64,000 nucleotides of DNA, from contig CAMGYJ010000005.1 in the NCBI GenBank assembly GCA_946122785.1, positions 64,492,200 through 64,556,199 on the forward strand, given 5' to 3'. The notes beneath the pieces were generated by a model. The model was given only the letters and a program-made list of their open reading frames with translations. It did not search any database and was not told the origin of the DNA. Positions 9,642 to 21,452 of this stretch are shown here, one piece after another. The DNA comes from Linum tenue (taxonomy: Eukaryota > Streptophyta > Magnoliopsida > Malpighiales > Linaceae). A program made the position numbers and the translations under genes. Each line of letters opens with the position of its first letter. Position 1 is the first letter of the stretch.

Positions 9642-10510
9642 TAAATCTCACCAATGTGCTAACCAAAAGGCATTGGTGCTTCGAGATGTTCAGTATTACT
9701 TAGCCTGTGAAAAAGAGGAAGAAGACTTCAGGTGAATCTGGATCTAACGAAGAGATAGCAACAGCTAATGGTCCATTACCGGTGATTCAAAGAGCATTGT
9801 CGAGTAAAGAAGAAGACCTCCCAACTGTGGACCAAAGGATTAACCTATTTCACAGAAGATGTCAAGTTCAAAGCAAGATTTTGATAGTAATCGTTGATTA
9901 AGGCAGCCGTAAAAATGTTGTAAGCCTCGATGTTGTTAAGAAACTGGGATTGTCTATGATTCCATGACTATAGCCTTATTCACTTCATTAGCTTAGTGAT
10001 CATGTAGCGATAAAAGTGAGTGAGCAAGTTCGTAGTCCCTTCTCAATTGTGCAATACCACGATGAGATGTTGCTTGATGTAATCCCTATGCAGGCTACAC
10101 ATTTTATGTTGAGGAGGACATGGTAATTTGATCTCAAAGTTTCCCACAATGGTAGGACCCATCAGCATACATTTGAGCATGAAGGACTAAAAGTGCCACT
10201 CAAACAATTGTCAGCGGAGGAAGTTCGCTCTGATCACCTGCATATGGCACGGAATCGAGCGAAGGATAAAGGAAATTCGAGTAGTTCACCTCTAAAGAAG
10301 TTGAATGAATCCATTTTGCTGACTCACAAGTATCTTCTGAATGTTCTTCCAGGAAAGATAGTCCAACGTAGAAACAGAGTTAGAAAGATCTGTTCTTTGA
10401 AGGCCCTGAAACCCACCAAATTGGGTGGAGATATTGGAGATGAGTCAAAGCGAGAGGTCTTCATCAGCACGTTCCAGGAACACCCCTTAAAAAACGTGCA
10501 AGATCGATGA
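9642..10510 (+). pseudogene. Decayed Ty3/gypsy gag/protease fragment
   Basis: In the plus frames, FHRRCQVQSKILIV then IV-D-stop-GSRKNVVS correspond to FHSRCLVQGKVLSV and IIDGGSCTNVIS in the protease of the cluster at 49322-51849. MQATHFMLRRTW matches MQAAHILLGRPW, and LSAEEVRSDHLHMARNR matches MSPEEVRADRRQMEANQRR. Several in-frame stops (for example near 9899 and 9966) make it non-functional. It is a distant, older relative of the young gag-PR family. Confidence 0.8.
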
Positions 10511-11400
10511 AATCCAGCCAGAGCATACCAAGGTTAATAATCACCAAATCAAGTTTTTGCCTTTAGAAAACACGAATAACGACCATCAAATCGATCAATG
10601 GGTTGGGGAGCTTCAGGAGTAGTCGGTCCAAGCCAATCATGGGACCAGTTGTTGGGAGATCATGAAAGGTGTACGAACCAAGAAAACGAATCAAATCAGC
10701 CGGAGATAGAAATGACCAAATTTGGATTTGGTTTGCCAAGCTCGCCGGAATTGGATCGTGGTAGTGGCGGGAAAATTGTTGAAGCGCTCTCGTCACCTAC
10801 TAGGAATTTTTGTAGTTCGGGCTTCACTGAGCAATTCAATTGGAGGCCAAAGGAAGTTGACCCAGGAATTCAATTGGAATGTGGATGTGTGATGATGATA
10901 CGCCCAAATTTTCCAACTTCCTCCGGAATTCATCTAACATCGTCGAAAACTGTAAAATTTCTGGATGATTTTCTGGTGAAATTTGAAAAGGTTTCTGCTC
11001 ATAGAGTTTAACGTGAGTCTCTATTGAAGCTAGAAAACAAGAAATCCATCTTCTTTGAGGCTGGAAGAGGAATTACACTAGACTGGAAGCTCCTAACAAA
11101 GAAAATGGAATCCTCTTTCGTCGATCCATTTTGGGATCATTCTGATGGGTTTTGTTGTTGTGGGCACGTCCTGGCATTGAAGGCAACGCTTTTTGAAGAG
11201 GGAGGGACTGATGCAAGCCTGCTAGGGTGCTTTCAAGCCAAGTCAAACTCATTCCCAAGTGAAGAGCTAGTGAAAAACCAAGTTGTCCATAATTTGGCTA
11301 AGGCCAGAAATGTGAGTGAGATGCCAACTTTGAAGGCTTATTTTGGACGGAAAATGTACTCCTCTTTTAATTATTGGCGTCTAGGCCTCTCCTTTTAGCT
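10511..11400 (+). pseudogene. Degraded 3' part of the same gypsy-like fragment
   Basis: The open stretches 10598-11011 and 11024-11398 continue downstream of the decayed protease. The second contains LKATLFEEGGTDAS, similar in position and style to the C-terminal tails of plant gypsy polyproteins. There is no recognisable reverse transcriptase or integrase motif, so assignment beyond 'retroelement-derived' is not supported. Confidence 0.45.
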
Positions 11401-11580
11401 AGGAAGGGCTACTTATTCTTTTGGCAGCTCATCTATTTTGGTTTGGCGTTGCAAATTTCATGATTTTAACTGGAACCAATAGGCATAGATTAGGGTGTTG
11501 TGGGCTTGGCCCATAGCAGCTGAAAATCAATTTACTAGACGGCAATAATTAAAAGAGGAGTACATTTTCCGCCCAAAATT
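11334..11580. repeat. Small foldback with ~40-bp inverted ends
   Basis: GGACGGAAAATGTACTCCTC followed by TTTTAATTATTGGCGTCTAG near 11347-11386 is repeated in reverse near 11533-11572, separated by about 160 bp. This is MITE-like, but the ends merge with the preceding retroelement fragment, so the boundaries are uncertain. Confidence 0.65.
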
Positions 11581-12837
11581 TATTGTTTTTTTTTTCATAT
11601 TCAGAGAGTAATAGACAAGAGATTACAACTTATTGATAATCTTAAGTTCCAGTCATACCACGTTATATAAGGAAAAAAGTAATCCGGAGATTGTTTCTCT
11701 TGGGCGGGAAACCTGAATAAAATGTTTTGGGAAGGAACTAAGTGTCGAGGCATGAAAAGACATGGTTATGGTGGTACATATTTTAATGACCCGAAATTCC
11801 TAAGTTAAACTTCAAAATTATAGAATGGGAATTTCATGTTAGTGATATAGCATATTGAGTAACATCGAGAATGCAAGTGATCTCATGGCAAAGAAACAAT
11901 ATTGAGTAATATCGAGAATCCTTTCTATGGATTGACTGATATTTTATGGATTATGATAACTATTAGTCGAATCTTTTGGCTAATGCTCAAATAGAATGAT
12001 AAAATACATCAAATCTAGGGTCTTCCATAAGAAGAGTAAGTATTGGGTTTTTCCCTTAGACCTGTCCTCATTTACAAATTCCAATTTTGAAAATAGTAGC
12101 AACATAATTTCTTTCTTAGGTTTATATTTTGGTTAACGATAATTTTTTTTGAATAACTTTCAGTTCTTGACTACCTATAACACTAACATATTACTTTGTT
12201 CTACTATACTTCAATATTATTTTGATTTATTGAAGTTAATTCATATTATTATTTTGAGTATTACATTTACTGAATCTATGCATCGAAAAATATTCTCCAT
12301 GAAGTACCATCTGATTGAGAAAAAAAAATGTCACGATTCAATCTTCAAACAACCAAGTATAAGGCATGAGATTTTGGTGCATAATCTTCTTTAATTACGA
12401 ATGTCACATATCTCAAAAGTTACAGTTAAGTTTTATCAATTTCTCACTAATTCAATAAGTATCTCCTGTTGTTTTGATTTTGATTTAAGAAAAACTATTC
12501 AGAAAAATCATATTAATTTAAACCTCTCAAAGATAAGTTGAAGAATACTGCGATGAGTAATTTTATAAGAATTATACAACAACATTAAAGAATCCAAATT
12601 ATACAACAACATTAAAGAATCCAAATTATACAACAACATTAAAGACAACAATAGCTAGGTAACAATCTACCTCTACTCTTCCATTATTTTTAACTTCAAA
12701 TTCATTTCATACAAGGAAGAAAATTGTATCATGTAATGTAACACATAATTTTTTTGACCAAATAGTGTCTCAATTTCTGATATTTTATAAATTTAGGATT
12801 CAGCTGCGCGGTGTAAACAACATTGTTGAATCTAACT
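11581..12837. other. AT-rich intergenic DNA
   Basis: No gene is supported. The open frame at 12149-12394 is AT-driven with no recognisable domain. A short minisatellite at 12571-12645 is the only clear structure. Confidence 0.6.
12571..12645. repeat. 27-bp tandem repeat, about 2.7 copies
   Basis: The unit ATTATACAACAACATTAAAG plus AATCCAA is repeated head to tail almost without change and then ends in AAAGACAACA. Confidence 0.9.
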
Positions 12838-13011
12838 CAAGGTTGTCAAACCAGTTTAAGTCATTGAGCCGGTCAAGCAAGGGGTTTGAGGTTTACAGGT
12901 CTGATCGGGGTCCGACCGGTTTGAGCCATTGTAGATGATTTCTAAATATATATACAAATAAGGTAGTAATTAAAGATTTAATGACTGAAATGAAATTTAT
13001 CTGACATGTAT
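12838..13011. mobile_element. Left half of a MITE-like element split by the retrotransposon
   Basis: Begins AAGGTTGTCAAACC; the mirror-image end GGTTTGACAACCTT lies on the far side of the retrotransposon near 21627-21640. Both halves contain GTCCGACC/GGTCGGAC-type sequence, so they would form one foldback if the 13012-21447 insertion were removed. Imperfect 9-bp flanks (ATCTAACTC and ATCCAACTT) hint at an old target-site duplication. Confidence 0.6.
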
Positions 13012-14175
13012 TGATAACACCAAAATCGGTGTTATTTGCCCTCCATCTTAGTGTATGTTTTGTGCCAATTCATGTGCTTAAGCATTTAAACATTATCAAA
13101 TACATCTCTATTTCGTTCCTATTTGATTTGATGTGATTATAGGGTGTATTAGTCAATATGTGCAAATTAGGTACAAAACAAGGTGACAAGTGTAGAAAAG
13201 GGGCAAGGATCAAAGATCGTGGCCTAAAAGCAAAAGATCACGACCGGGATCTGCAATCATGAAGGCTCGCTGAAGATCCCGGCCCAAAAGCCAAAGATCG
13301 CGACCACGATCTTGGAGCCCCAGGGCGTGAACTTCACGATGAAGGAGCCATGGAGGAGCAGAGACTTTCCCCTTCTATTTCTACCATGTATCTTCTTCCC
13401 TCCTTTATGGAGTAGTCCTCTAAGGTACTAGGAGTTCTAAACCCCAAACCCTAGTTTTAGGGTTTATTATGTATGTATGAATATTTTAGGGTTTGAATGA
13501 ATGAATGTGTTTGTCTAGTAGATTTTTAATGTCACTCTTTCCTAAATGATGGCGCTTGGGCAACTGGCCCCAATCTTCCAACTTAGCCTGCTTTATGCTA
13601 CCGCGCTAGGTACACAGTTTTAGGGTTAGATGAGTGAATGGGGGCCTATAGTGGTCGAGGCGACCGAACCCCTGCTATAGGTAGTCTTCCTAGATGAAAC
13701 CCGGGATGAAAACTCGATCTGGACGGCAGATAGTGTCCATTGAAATGAGCCATAAGCTTAAAGCCCCAGATACGATAGCCTAAACCGAGGTGACTGAAAC
13801 ATTGGTTTATGGGAGGCGTACTCGGAGGCATGTGGATAACGACGAAGGCCCACAGAAAAGAGCTCACTCACCACATTCGATAACCCTAAGTATCTATATA
13901 TGCATAGTATCCCTAAGCTAGGGAGAACTAGTTCCCCGAAGTACCTTCTTTTAGCTTTGATCAACCTCTAGACTAGTATTTCCTCATATCCTCCACTCAA
14001 ATCCTCAAAAACCGATTACCTAATTAACAACAAGGTGGGAAGTAGAATAGGGTACCAGGACCCGAGTAGAATACGACCTTGATTACCACTATACGAGGTT
14101 AAACTTGGCTTAGGATGAGATAGTTGCTAATACGTGCAGACCACTGACAATAACATGTAAGGATTCAAGTGATCA
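13012..14175 (+). repeat. 5' LTR (1,164 bp, internally deleted)
   Basis: Matches the 3' LTR along its length but lacks roughly 370 bp. The sequence jumps from GAGACTTTCCCC (about 13372) straight to TTCTATTTCTACC, skipping the region that holds the TATA box in the 3' copy. It also lacks a short segment near the ATGTGCCATATGGCGAG stretch present at 20870. Confidence 0.9.
13205..13315. repeat. Array of GATCGCGACCGCGATC-type near-palindromes, 5' LTR
   Basis: Repeated AAGATCGTGGCC, AAGATCACGACCGGGATC, AAGATCCCGGCC and AAGATCGCGACCACGATC blocks lie within about 110 bp. The 3' LTR carries a longer version at 20092-20430. Confidence 0.75.
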
Positions 14176-14182
14176 AGCTTTT

Positions 14183-14200
14183 TGGTGCCGTTGCCGGGGA
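14183..14200 (+). promoter_or_regulatory. tRNA-Asp-type primer binding site
   Basis: TGGTGCCGTTGCCGGGGA differs by one base from the perfect tRNA-Asp complement seen at 3333-3350, and starts seven bases after the 5' LTR end. Confidence 0.88.
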
Positions 14201-14401
14201 AACTTGGTAACTAGTAGAAAACAATTAAGTTGTTAGTTAGTCTTTATCTTGTTTTGTGTGTTTTGTTTTGCGTTCTTATTTGTGTGTTTGTGTGTTTTTG
14301 TTATTTTCGTGCTTTGTTTTTCACCCACTCTTCTCCCCGAAGGGTGGTTATGTGTGTTTGATTGTCTTTTTAGTGTTTTTGTTGTTTGTAGTTTGTGAAT
14401 A

Positions 14402-14602
14402 ATGGATCCATATTGTTGGAACGAGGAGTGGGGAGATCACCAACCGCGAAATTGGTGGTATCTCAAAGCTTCTAGTAGCTGGGTAGCCAAGGATCCCGGT
14501 TTCATGAACAACCACCTCTCCATGCCTATCAACCGTACCACCTTATTGATTACCAAACATTTCACCATCATACCAAGAACCACCTCCACAACCTATGGTA
14601 AA
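14402..14602 (+). pseudogene. gag-like 5' coding fragment, interrupted
   Basis: An ATG at 14402 follows the leader by about 200 bp and opens MDPYCWNEEWGDHQPRNWW, similar in style to the N-termini of gag-like proteins in plant non-autonomous gypsy elements. The frame is cut by the solo LTR at 14603. Removing the insert and one TSD copy joins CCACAACCTATG-GTAAA to GACCGAGTTGGAGATGGCC, which keeps a coding-like sequence. Confidence 0.6.
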
Positions 14603-16857
14603 TGTAACATCCCGTTCCAGCAAAACCCATATTTCGATCGCTTGAAATTTTGCGATTTAAAATCGACCATTTTGATAGTATTTCGGCGAAAATCGGATTA
14701 TCAATCGATCGGATAAGTTTACGTATTAATTATATAATATATATAGTTATATAATATATAATTAATCAAAAGGAAAATATTAAAAGTGGTCAGGCGGTGG
14801 GAGAGTTTATTAAAACTCCCCGGTCGATTTCTTTCCCCAAACAATCTCATCTTCTTCCTTTTAATTGCCGAGAGCTTCGGAGCAAGCAGAGCGCGCACAG
14901 GGACGCGAGGGAAAAAATTCCAAAGCTCAATTCTTAAGTTCCAGTACTCCAAAAATCCCTTAAGTAATGCCTAATTCATCTATACATCGTGATTTATCGA
15001 TTTAGAGCTTTAAAACGAGTTTTTGGTTCAGGAATTTCTTGAATTCCCAATAAGCCAAATTAGGGTTTCGGAGTATCCGGAAGCCGGATTGAGCCCAAAT
15101 TTCATATACGAGGTTCCTGCAGTGAGGTAATCAATCCTCTAGTTCTAATCCATGAATTTCGGCAATTATTTAGGTCGGGGTCCGAATCGCTGAATTTATC
15201 GAGAATCTGATCCGGAGCCTAGAACTAACATTGACGGGGACACTGCAGGGGATATTAGGACAATCTCGGATTTTGATTCCGGGTTTGTTTGAGAAAGTGA
15301 AGTTGGGGTACGGGAGACTAGAACAGGTCTTTGAACGACCAGAACTGGTGAGGGATTAGCACGGCATACCGGGTTTGTCGTATCACGAATAGTTATATAT
15401 TGATGCCTAGAATTGATCTAGGTGAATTAGAATGGCATGATTAGGGGTGTATGTACTTTTCTGCTATATGATGAACCATGGATTGTTGTATGATATTATT
15501 GACTTGCCCCAATCGATATGGACCTTGTTTATGCTGATGATTGTGTATATGTTGCACATTGTGGGCTTGACTGTTAATATGTTTTATGATGGTTCGAGAA
15601 GGTGATTGGGTGTGATTTTTCATGATTGTTGTATTTGGATGCACATGTGGGAAAATATATATTCCCTGGTGATATTATGATGTTTAAGAAGGATGACTTG
15701 CACGAGGCTTTATCCCGAGGAAGTGCAATTATACGACTCCTGGTTATGTTGAGCCAATTGTGGCCAGTTCGAGAACATGTCCAAGTAATGAATATTGATT
15801 ATGCAAGATGAGATATGGATCATGTATAAGGATACCAAGTAAGAGTACTTTGGTCTCATGGTCAATTACATAGTAATTAGGGCTCCCCATGCTATTACTC
15901 CATTATGATATGTTATGTCACACCCCTGATGTGGTGTTGACCGTTGATTCATCATGTGATATGACCACACCCAGAGTGGTGTCAGGTCCGATATGACTAC
16001 ACCGGCAGTGGTGAGTCCGATATGACCACATCCACGAGATGTTTGGTCCGTATGCCCGGGAGAGTAATTAGCATGGGAGTAGCCAGCGCCTATGATTAAA
16101 ACATGATAAGATGCATATGCATAAGTCAAGATGGTTGAGTCTTTTTCCTATTGGGATGTCGGATGGCTGAGGTCTGATCCTAGTGCTTTGGCTTGATTGT
16201 TAGATGTATGGTAGGGGTATGCTGGTTATGAACTCACTATGCGATGATTATCTCACTCAGCTATGAGCTGACCCTCTTTATCCTTTTTCTCTGCTTATGC
16301 TATGTGTAAGCATATCATCAGCAGCAGTAGTAGATAAGTGTTAGGTGGGAGAGGAGCTAGAGTTAAAGGCAAGATGAGGTATGGTCTTCAACTATTTTGT
16401 GCTTGGACTACTACTCGGGATTTTGGCCAGTGATCCACACCTTTTTGTAAAAATGTTTTGAGAATGTTTTTCATGTGCATACTAGCTTCTGATGTAGTGT
16501 GAGATATCCACAGGTGTGGAAAGTTGATGATAAGTGTATATTTTGTGTAATTATGTAAGTTGTGATGATTATAGCATGTATCAGTATAGTATGCAGTTGT
16601 GTAGTATGAAACTGTTACTATGGCTTTGAAAAGCCAATGCATATGGTTGTGAGTATATATATTTGTCTATGAATGTATGGATTGAGATGAATTATTTTGC
16701 AGGATTAGATGGAAGAACTGTTAGCCCATTACGCGAGTAATTCATGTCGAAATTTTATTTGGGTAAATTTTGATAATTAATGTAACACCCGAGATTATTT
16801 CCGCTGCAATTGTATGAACAATATGATTAGGGAATATGTATAGGGTAGGGTGTTACA
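14603..16857 (+). mobile_element. 2,255-bp solo LTR (TGTAACA...TGTTACA), TSD GTAAA
   Basis: Begins TGTAACATCCCG and ends GGGTGTTACA. It is flanked by exact 5-bp duplications GTAAA at 14598-14602 and 16858-16862. No internal region or second LTR is present. Terminal sequence and layout resemble the LTRs of plant Ty3/gypsy chromoviruses. A deleted relative is at 9079-9641. It arose by LTR-LTR recombination after insertion into the element at 13012-21447. Confidence 0.93.
15920..16050. repeat. Cluster of short hairpins in the solo LTR
   Basis: Three successive units of the type GATATGAC(C/T)ACACC...GGTG(T/A)...GTCCG occur. Each holds a small inverted repeat (ACACC-loop-GGTGT near 15966-15981; ACACC near 15999 facing GGTG near 16010; CCACATCC facing GATGTTTGG near 16026-16048), separated by GGTCCGATATGA. 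Confidence 0.7.
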
Positions 16858-16862
16858 GTAAA

Positions 16863-17916
16863 GACCGAGTTGGAGATGGCCATTGAGAGACTTGAGGCAT
16901 ATACGCTATATCTAGATGGCCTTGAGCCAAGTCACTCTTGGAGCTCGAGTTTGAAAAACTCATGGTTGGGAGTGGGAGTTCACTTCATTATTCGCTACCA
17001 CCTACACCAAAGATCCTTGGAGAGTTATCATTTGAGCGCTACAACATCCCAATGGAGCGCCTAGATGCTAGCGATCCAACCTTCCTCCGGGTTGTTTTCA
17101 GATTAAGGATGGCAAACTGGAGGAAGTTGGCTCCAAGAGGTGGAGACCGTAGGGACATCTTGCATCAAGGAAAGTCCCAACCCTTCTACTCAAGACTTCC
17201 TCAAGGAACAAGAAGAGATGCTCAAGAGGATAGAGAATAACAGAAGAGTTATTGAGCAACTTTGCTCGAGACTCAATCAAGAGCACCTCTTCGACATCAA
17301 GAATGAAGCAACAGAGGAGGAAGTCTCAAGGGTGGACACACAAGAGGGCCTTGAAGATCCATTTATTGAAGAACTTGCTTGTGAAGCCATCATTGCTCCT
17401 AGTCATCAAGAAGAGAGTACTAAAGAAGGGAGCATTGATGAGGTTGTGAGGGAGAGGGAAAGAGAAAGTGAAGAAGAGGAAGAACTTGGTACTCAACATG
17501 GAGAAGATTATTCACAAGAAGGAGAGGAGTTTAAAGTTGCAATTGGAATTCGAACAATGGACAAGGTCGAAGTTGATGAAGATTCTACAAGTTATATGGG
17601 CTACCAAAACTTTCCACTCGACCTGGATGCACTTTTGGAAAAGAACCCATTTGCGGCTCTTTGCCAAGCCAAGGCCAAATCATTGGTGATCCCTCTTGGT
17701 AGATGTGATGGAAGTCAATTGATGTTGCACTACATTGTGTGGGGCAAAGAGAAGAAGGATGAAGGAAGGAAGGAGAGGTCTTGTGGGTGGAGCCTCAACA
17801 CTACTCAAGCTAATGAGCCCTCAAGCATGGAAACATCCAAAGCTCGTGACTTGAGACACCACCTCATCGACGAGAACCTCAATTCAAGGAGGTTCTATGT
17901 TGGACCGAATACTTGA
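16863..17916 (+). CDS. Retrotransposon internal protein (unassigned, acidic, coiled-coil)
   Basis: An ORF from ATG 17140 to 17916 (258 aa) lies in the interior of the 13012-21447 element. Coding-like sequence begins upstream at 16863, just after the solo LTR. The visible part has a Glu/Lys-rich, coiled-coil-like N-terminal half (around EEMLKRIENNRRVIEQLCSRL), a long acidic stretch (EREREREESEEEEE-like), then a more ordered segment including NPFAALCQAKAKSLVIPLG and MLHYIVWGKEKK. No zinc knuckle, protease or RT motif is seen. Proteins of this style occur in plant non-autonomous gypsy elements, where the function is unknown. The single undisturbed frame suggests either recent origin or retained coding use. 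Confidence 0.6.
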
Positions 17917-19879
17917 AGAAAATGGTCCGACGATAAGACTTAAAAGACGCACTAGTTGAGAGGTACCCCAACAGCCGGTTTGCCTTTCCTTACTTTTCAA
18001 AAATAAAACTTGCATGTTTGATTTCACTTTAAGTAGTTTTTATAGTTTCAGCTAGTGAATGGATCCCTTAAATGTCAAGAATTATATGAATGATTGTTGG
18101 AGACTATCTAGTTGCTTAAGGAATGGGTGCAATTGTTGTTGTGTTGAGCATGTGTGCTAGCTTAGCCTACCCATCAAGCTTCTTATGGCTAGGGTATGGC
18201 ATGGCTAGTGCAATAGGATCATAGAATGTATGTTTATGATTGTGTATGCGTGTTTGGAGGCCTTGGTGGGCTTTATTATTATGAACTTGTGGAGTTTGAA
18301 TGTCGCCCACCAAGTGCTCGTCGAAATGTCCAAACCACATAGAACTTGTTTTGCTTGATCCATGGCTTTTCAATTGAACTTGTTTGATTAAGATATACCC
18401 TTAGGAGTGTGGTTATGACTTAAGATTTCATCTTTGGTGCAAGATCCTTGAGTTTGAAATTTTGGCTCCCTTTTAATTGTGTGCTTCGATATGCTTTTAG
18501 AACCAGGATTTCAAGATTTGGTTGATGTCTAATGAGTTGATTCTAGCCTTCGCTCGGGGTTTAGAAATCTTTGGAGAGACATGTCACCCTTGTTTTCTTG
18601 CATCTAGACCTCGACCCTAGTCATTTTACACGCACTTGTACCTATTGACCTCTAGTTTCTACATGGTAACACTTAAGTGTAGGGGTGTATAGAGTGAACC
18701 TAGAGATGGATTTTGTTGTTCAATTGAGCCAATGAGTTGCCTAATGGTTTGCTTGAACATGTTTTGTGATTTTTCTTTATAATAGCAATCCAACCAAGGG
18801 TGAGAGTGCTAGTTCTCTTAGCCCTCAACAATGAATGAATCGGAACCGCCCATGATGAGAAGGACCACAAATTCCAAAAGAAGAGCCATAACCTCAAATC
18901 AAGGAGCAACCACAACTAGCACAACAAAGCAAACAATGGAGGCGACTAGAAGCTACGATGGACCATCTCCGCAAGAAAGAGCCTCCAATGTGCAACTACC
19001 ATATGCTCCAACCGTGCATCAAAGTCAACTTGGCGTCTAGGGGCCGATTTCTATCATTTTTCTATCTGCTTTTTTTATTTCAATTAAAACAATGTTTAAG
19101 TATCGCTTTATTTTCATTTTACATTTCGTACTTTAAATATTCTACCGCTAGTAGTAGTATTAGTACTTATTATATATATTTATCGTACCTATAACTCTTA
19201 TTCGTCTTCCTCTCTATCTTATGCGCTTTATCGTTGTGAAAACCACTAGGAAGACAAAGACTACACTTATGAACCTTCACCAACCCATAATCCGACCTTT
19301 GGTAACGTTCACCATCTTTTCTTGGCGAAGTACCACATTGAGGACAATGTGTTTCTCAAGTGTCGGGGGATGTTTGTGCATGTTTGAATGTGTGGCAACC
19401 CAATGTGGAGTGTAGGTTGGGACGTGGTGCTCGGGCTAAGACGAATCTGACCATCAATTTCCCCACATGTGACCTTGAAAGGGAAGGCTATGATTTATCC
19501 GCTCTTGGTCATGAGGGAGAGATGCTATTACTCAATGAAAGAAATTGAAAGAGTTCGGTGCAATGTGCATGAACGGAGAAAAAGGAGACCGAAAAAATGA
19601 CAACTCCTACATGAAAAGAAATAATAAAAACACGTCTTATAGTTATATTAGTCGTTTGTTGTCGGAGAATCCCCCGGAGCACATTTTGAATAATCGGCCT
19701 AAGGTAGTATATATGGTTATCGCACGAGAGTTTGAGCTTGCACAGTAGGAAGGTAGTAGCGTTCATTCATCCCTGCATACTCTTATCCAAGCAATAAAGA
19801 ACTAGCATGCATGCCTCATTGATTCGTCTATCATATTGCATTAGTTTGAGTAGGTTTGCTTGGGGACAAGCAAACACCT
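17917..19879 (+). other. Non-coding 3' internal region of the retrotransposon
   Basis: About 2 kb between the internal ORF and the 3' LTR. Short open frames (for example 18831-19040 and 19221-19415) show no recognisable domain. The end, near 19855-19893, carries CTTGGGGACAAGCAAACACC and AAGTGTGGGGGTGTT, a common layout just before the 3' LTR in Athila/Tat-like elements. Confidence 0.65.
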
Positions 19880-19894
19880 AAGTGTGGGGGTGTT
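19880..19894 (+). promoter_or_regulatory. Polypurine tract
   Basis: AAGTGTGGGGGTGTT directly precedes the 3' LTR start TGATAACA at 19895, the expected site of plus-strand priming. Confidence 0.82.
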
Positions 19895-20091
19895 TGATAA
19901 CACCAAAATCAGTGTTATTTACCTTCCATCTTAGAGTATGTTTTGTGCCAATTCATGTGCTTAAGCGTTTAAACATTGTAAAATACATCCCTATTTTGTT
20001 CTTATTTGATTTTGATGTGATTATAGGGTGTATTAGTCTATATGTGCAAATTAGGTACAAAACAAGGTCACAAGTGTAGAAAAGGGACAAG

Positions 20092-20430
20092 GATCAAAGA
20101 TCGTGGCCTAGAAGCCAAAGATCACGGTCAGGATCTGCAGTCGTGAAGACTCGCTGAAGATCGCGGCCTAGAAGCCAAAGATCGTGACCGCAATCTTAGA
20201 GCCTCAGGGCGTGAAATTCGTGAGGAAGTTGCCATGGAGGAGTAGAGACTTTCCCCAGTCAAATCTAGGCCAACGTGCAAAATGCCCGCGAGGAAGATCA
20301 TAGTCGCGACTCAAGGATCGCAACCGTGAAGTCAGGCCGCGATCTCCCTCATCCTTAAGGCATTGACGACAACGTTTTGAGATCACGACCCAATGACCAA
20401 AGATCACGACCGCGATCTCCCTGCCTCTGA
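20092..20430. repeat. Array of GATCGCGACCGCGATC-type near-palindromes, 3' LTR
   Basis: About eight irregularly spaced copies or half-copies occur, such as AAGATCGTGACCGCAATC, AGATCACGACC and AAGATCACGACCGCGATC, lying immediately upstream of the TATA box, in the likely U3 region. Confidence 0.78.
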
Positions 20431-20458
20431 CCGCGTAATTACCCGAATCCAAGTTGCC

Positions 20459-20466
20459 TATAAATA
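20459..20466 (+). promoter_or_regulatory. TATA box of the LTR promoter
   Basis: TATAAATA, followed by GAAGACCCC about 30 bp upstream of a plausible start. It is the only strong TATA in the 3' LTR and falls in the segment deleted from the 5' LTR. Confidence 0.7.
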
Positions 20467-21452
20467 GAAGACCCCTTACCCCTTTTCAAGAGAGCTGATT
20501 TTGGGCGAATTTATAGTTCTAGAGAGAGAGGAGAGAGAGAAGCTGAAGGAAGAAGAAGATAAGGAGAAGAAGGAGGAGCAAGGATGCATCTTCTACCCCT
20601 AGTCTTCTTCTATTTCTACCATGTATCTTCTTCCCTCCTTTATGGAGTAGTCCTCTAAGGTATTAGGGGTTCTAAACCCCAAACCCTAGTTTTAGGATTT
20701 ATTATGTATGTATGGATATTTTGGGGATTGAATGAATGAATGTGTTTCTCTAGTAGATTTTTAATGTCATTCTTTCCTAAATGATGACGCTTGGGCAACT
20801 GGCTGCAATCTTCCCTCTTGGCATGCTTTATGCTACCGCGCTGGGTACGGAGTTCTAGGGTTAGACAGGTATGTGCCATATGGCGAGTTTATGTTAGATG
20901 AGTGAATGGGATCCTATAGTGGTCGAGGCGATCGCACCCCTGCTATAGTTAGCCTTACTAGATGAAACCCGAGATGAAACCTCGGTGTGGACGGCGAATA
21001 GTGTCTATTGAAATGAGCCATAAGCTTAAAGCCCCAGATACGATAGCCTAGATCGAGGTGACTGAAACATGGGTTTAGGGGAGGCATGTGGATAATGACG
21101 AAGGCCCACGGAAAATAGCTCACTCACCACATTCGATAACCCTAAGTATCTATACATGCATAGTATCCCTAAGCTAGGGGGAGGATTAGTTCCCCAAAAG
21201 TATATACGTTTAGCTTTAATCAACCTCTAGAATAGTATTTCCTTATATCCTGCACTCAAAACCTCAAAAACCGATTACCTAATTAACAACAAGGTGGAAA
21301 GTAGGCTAGGGTACCAGGACCCGAGTAGAATACGATCTTGATTACCACTATACGACAATGCCTTCCTAGGTTAAACTTGGATTAGGATGGGATAGTTGTT
21401 GATACGTGCAGACCACTAACAATAACATGCACTGATTCAAGTGATCATGTAT

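Larger units (their letters stand above)
13012..21447 (+). mobile_element. Non-autonomous LTR retrotransposon with TSD TGTAT
   Basis: Both LTRs start TGATAACACCAAAATC and end GTGATCA. The whole is flanked by TGTAT at 13007-13011 and 21448-21452. A tRNA-Asp-type primer site follows the 5' LTR and a purine tract precedes the 3' LTR. The interior encodes only gag-like and unassigned protein, with no protease, RT or integrase recognised, so it is a large non-autonomous (LARD-like) element of the Athila/Tat style. A solo LTR of another family interrupts it at 14603-16857. Confidence 0.92.
19895..21447 (+). repeat. 3' LTR (1,553 bp, full length)
   Basis: Full-length partner of the LTR at 13012-14175, starting TGATAACACC and ending GTGATCA before the TSD. 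It carries the TATA box at 20459-20466 and the region missing from the 5' LTR. Substitutions between the LTRs are numerous, so the insertion is not recent. Confidence 0.92.

Noticed and set aside
12149..12394. 81-codon ORF as a gene
   Set aside because: AT-driven composition and no recognisable motif or context.
18831..19548. Small ORFs in the 3' region of the 13012-21447 element as genes
   Set aside because: No domain, no conserved features and typical non-coding composition before the polypurine tract.
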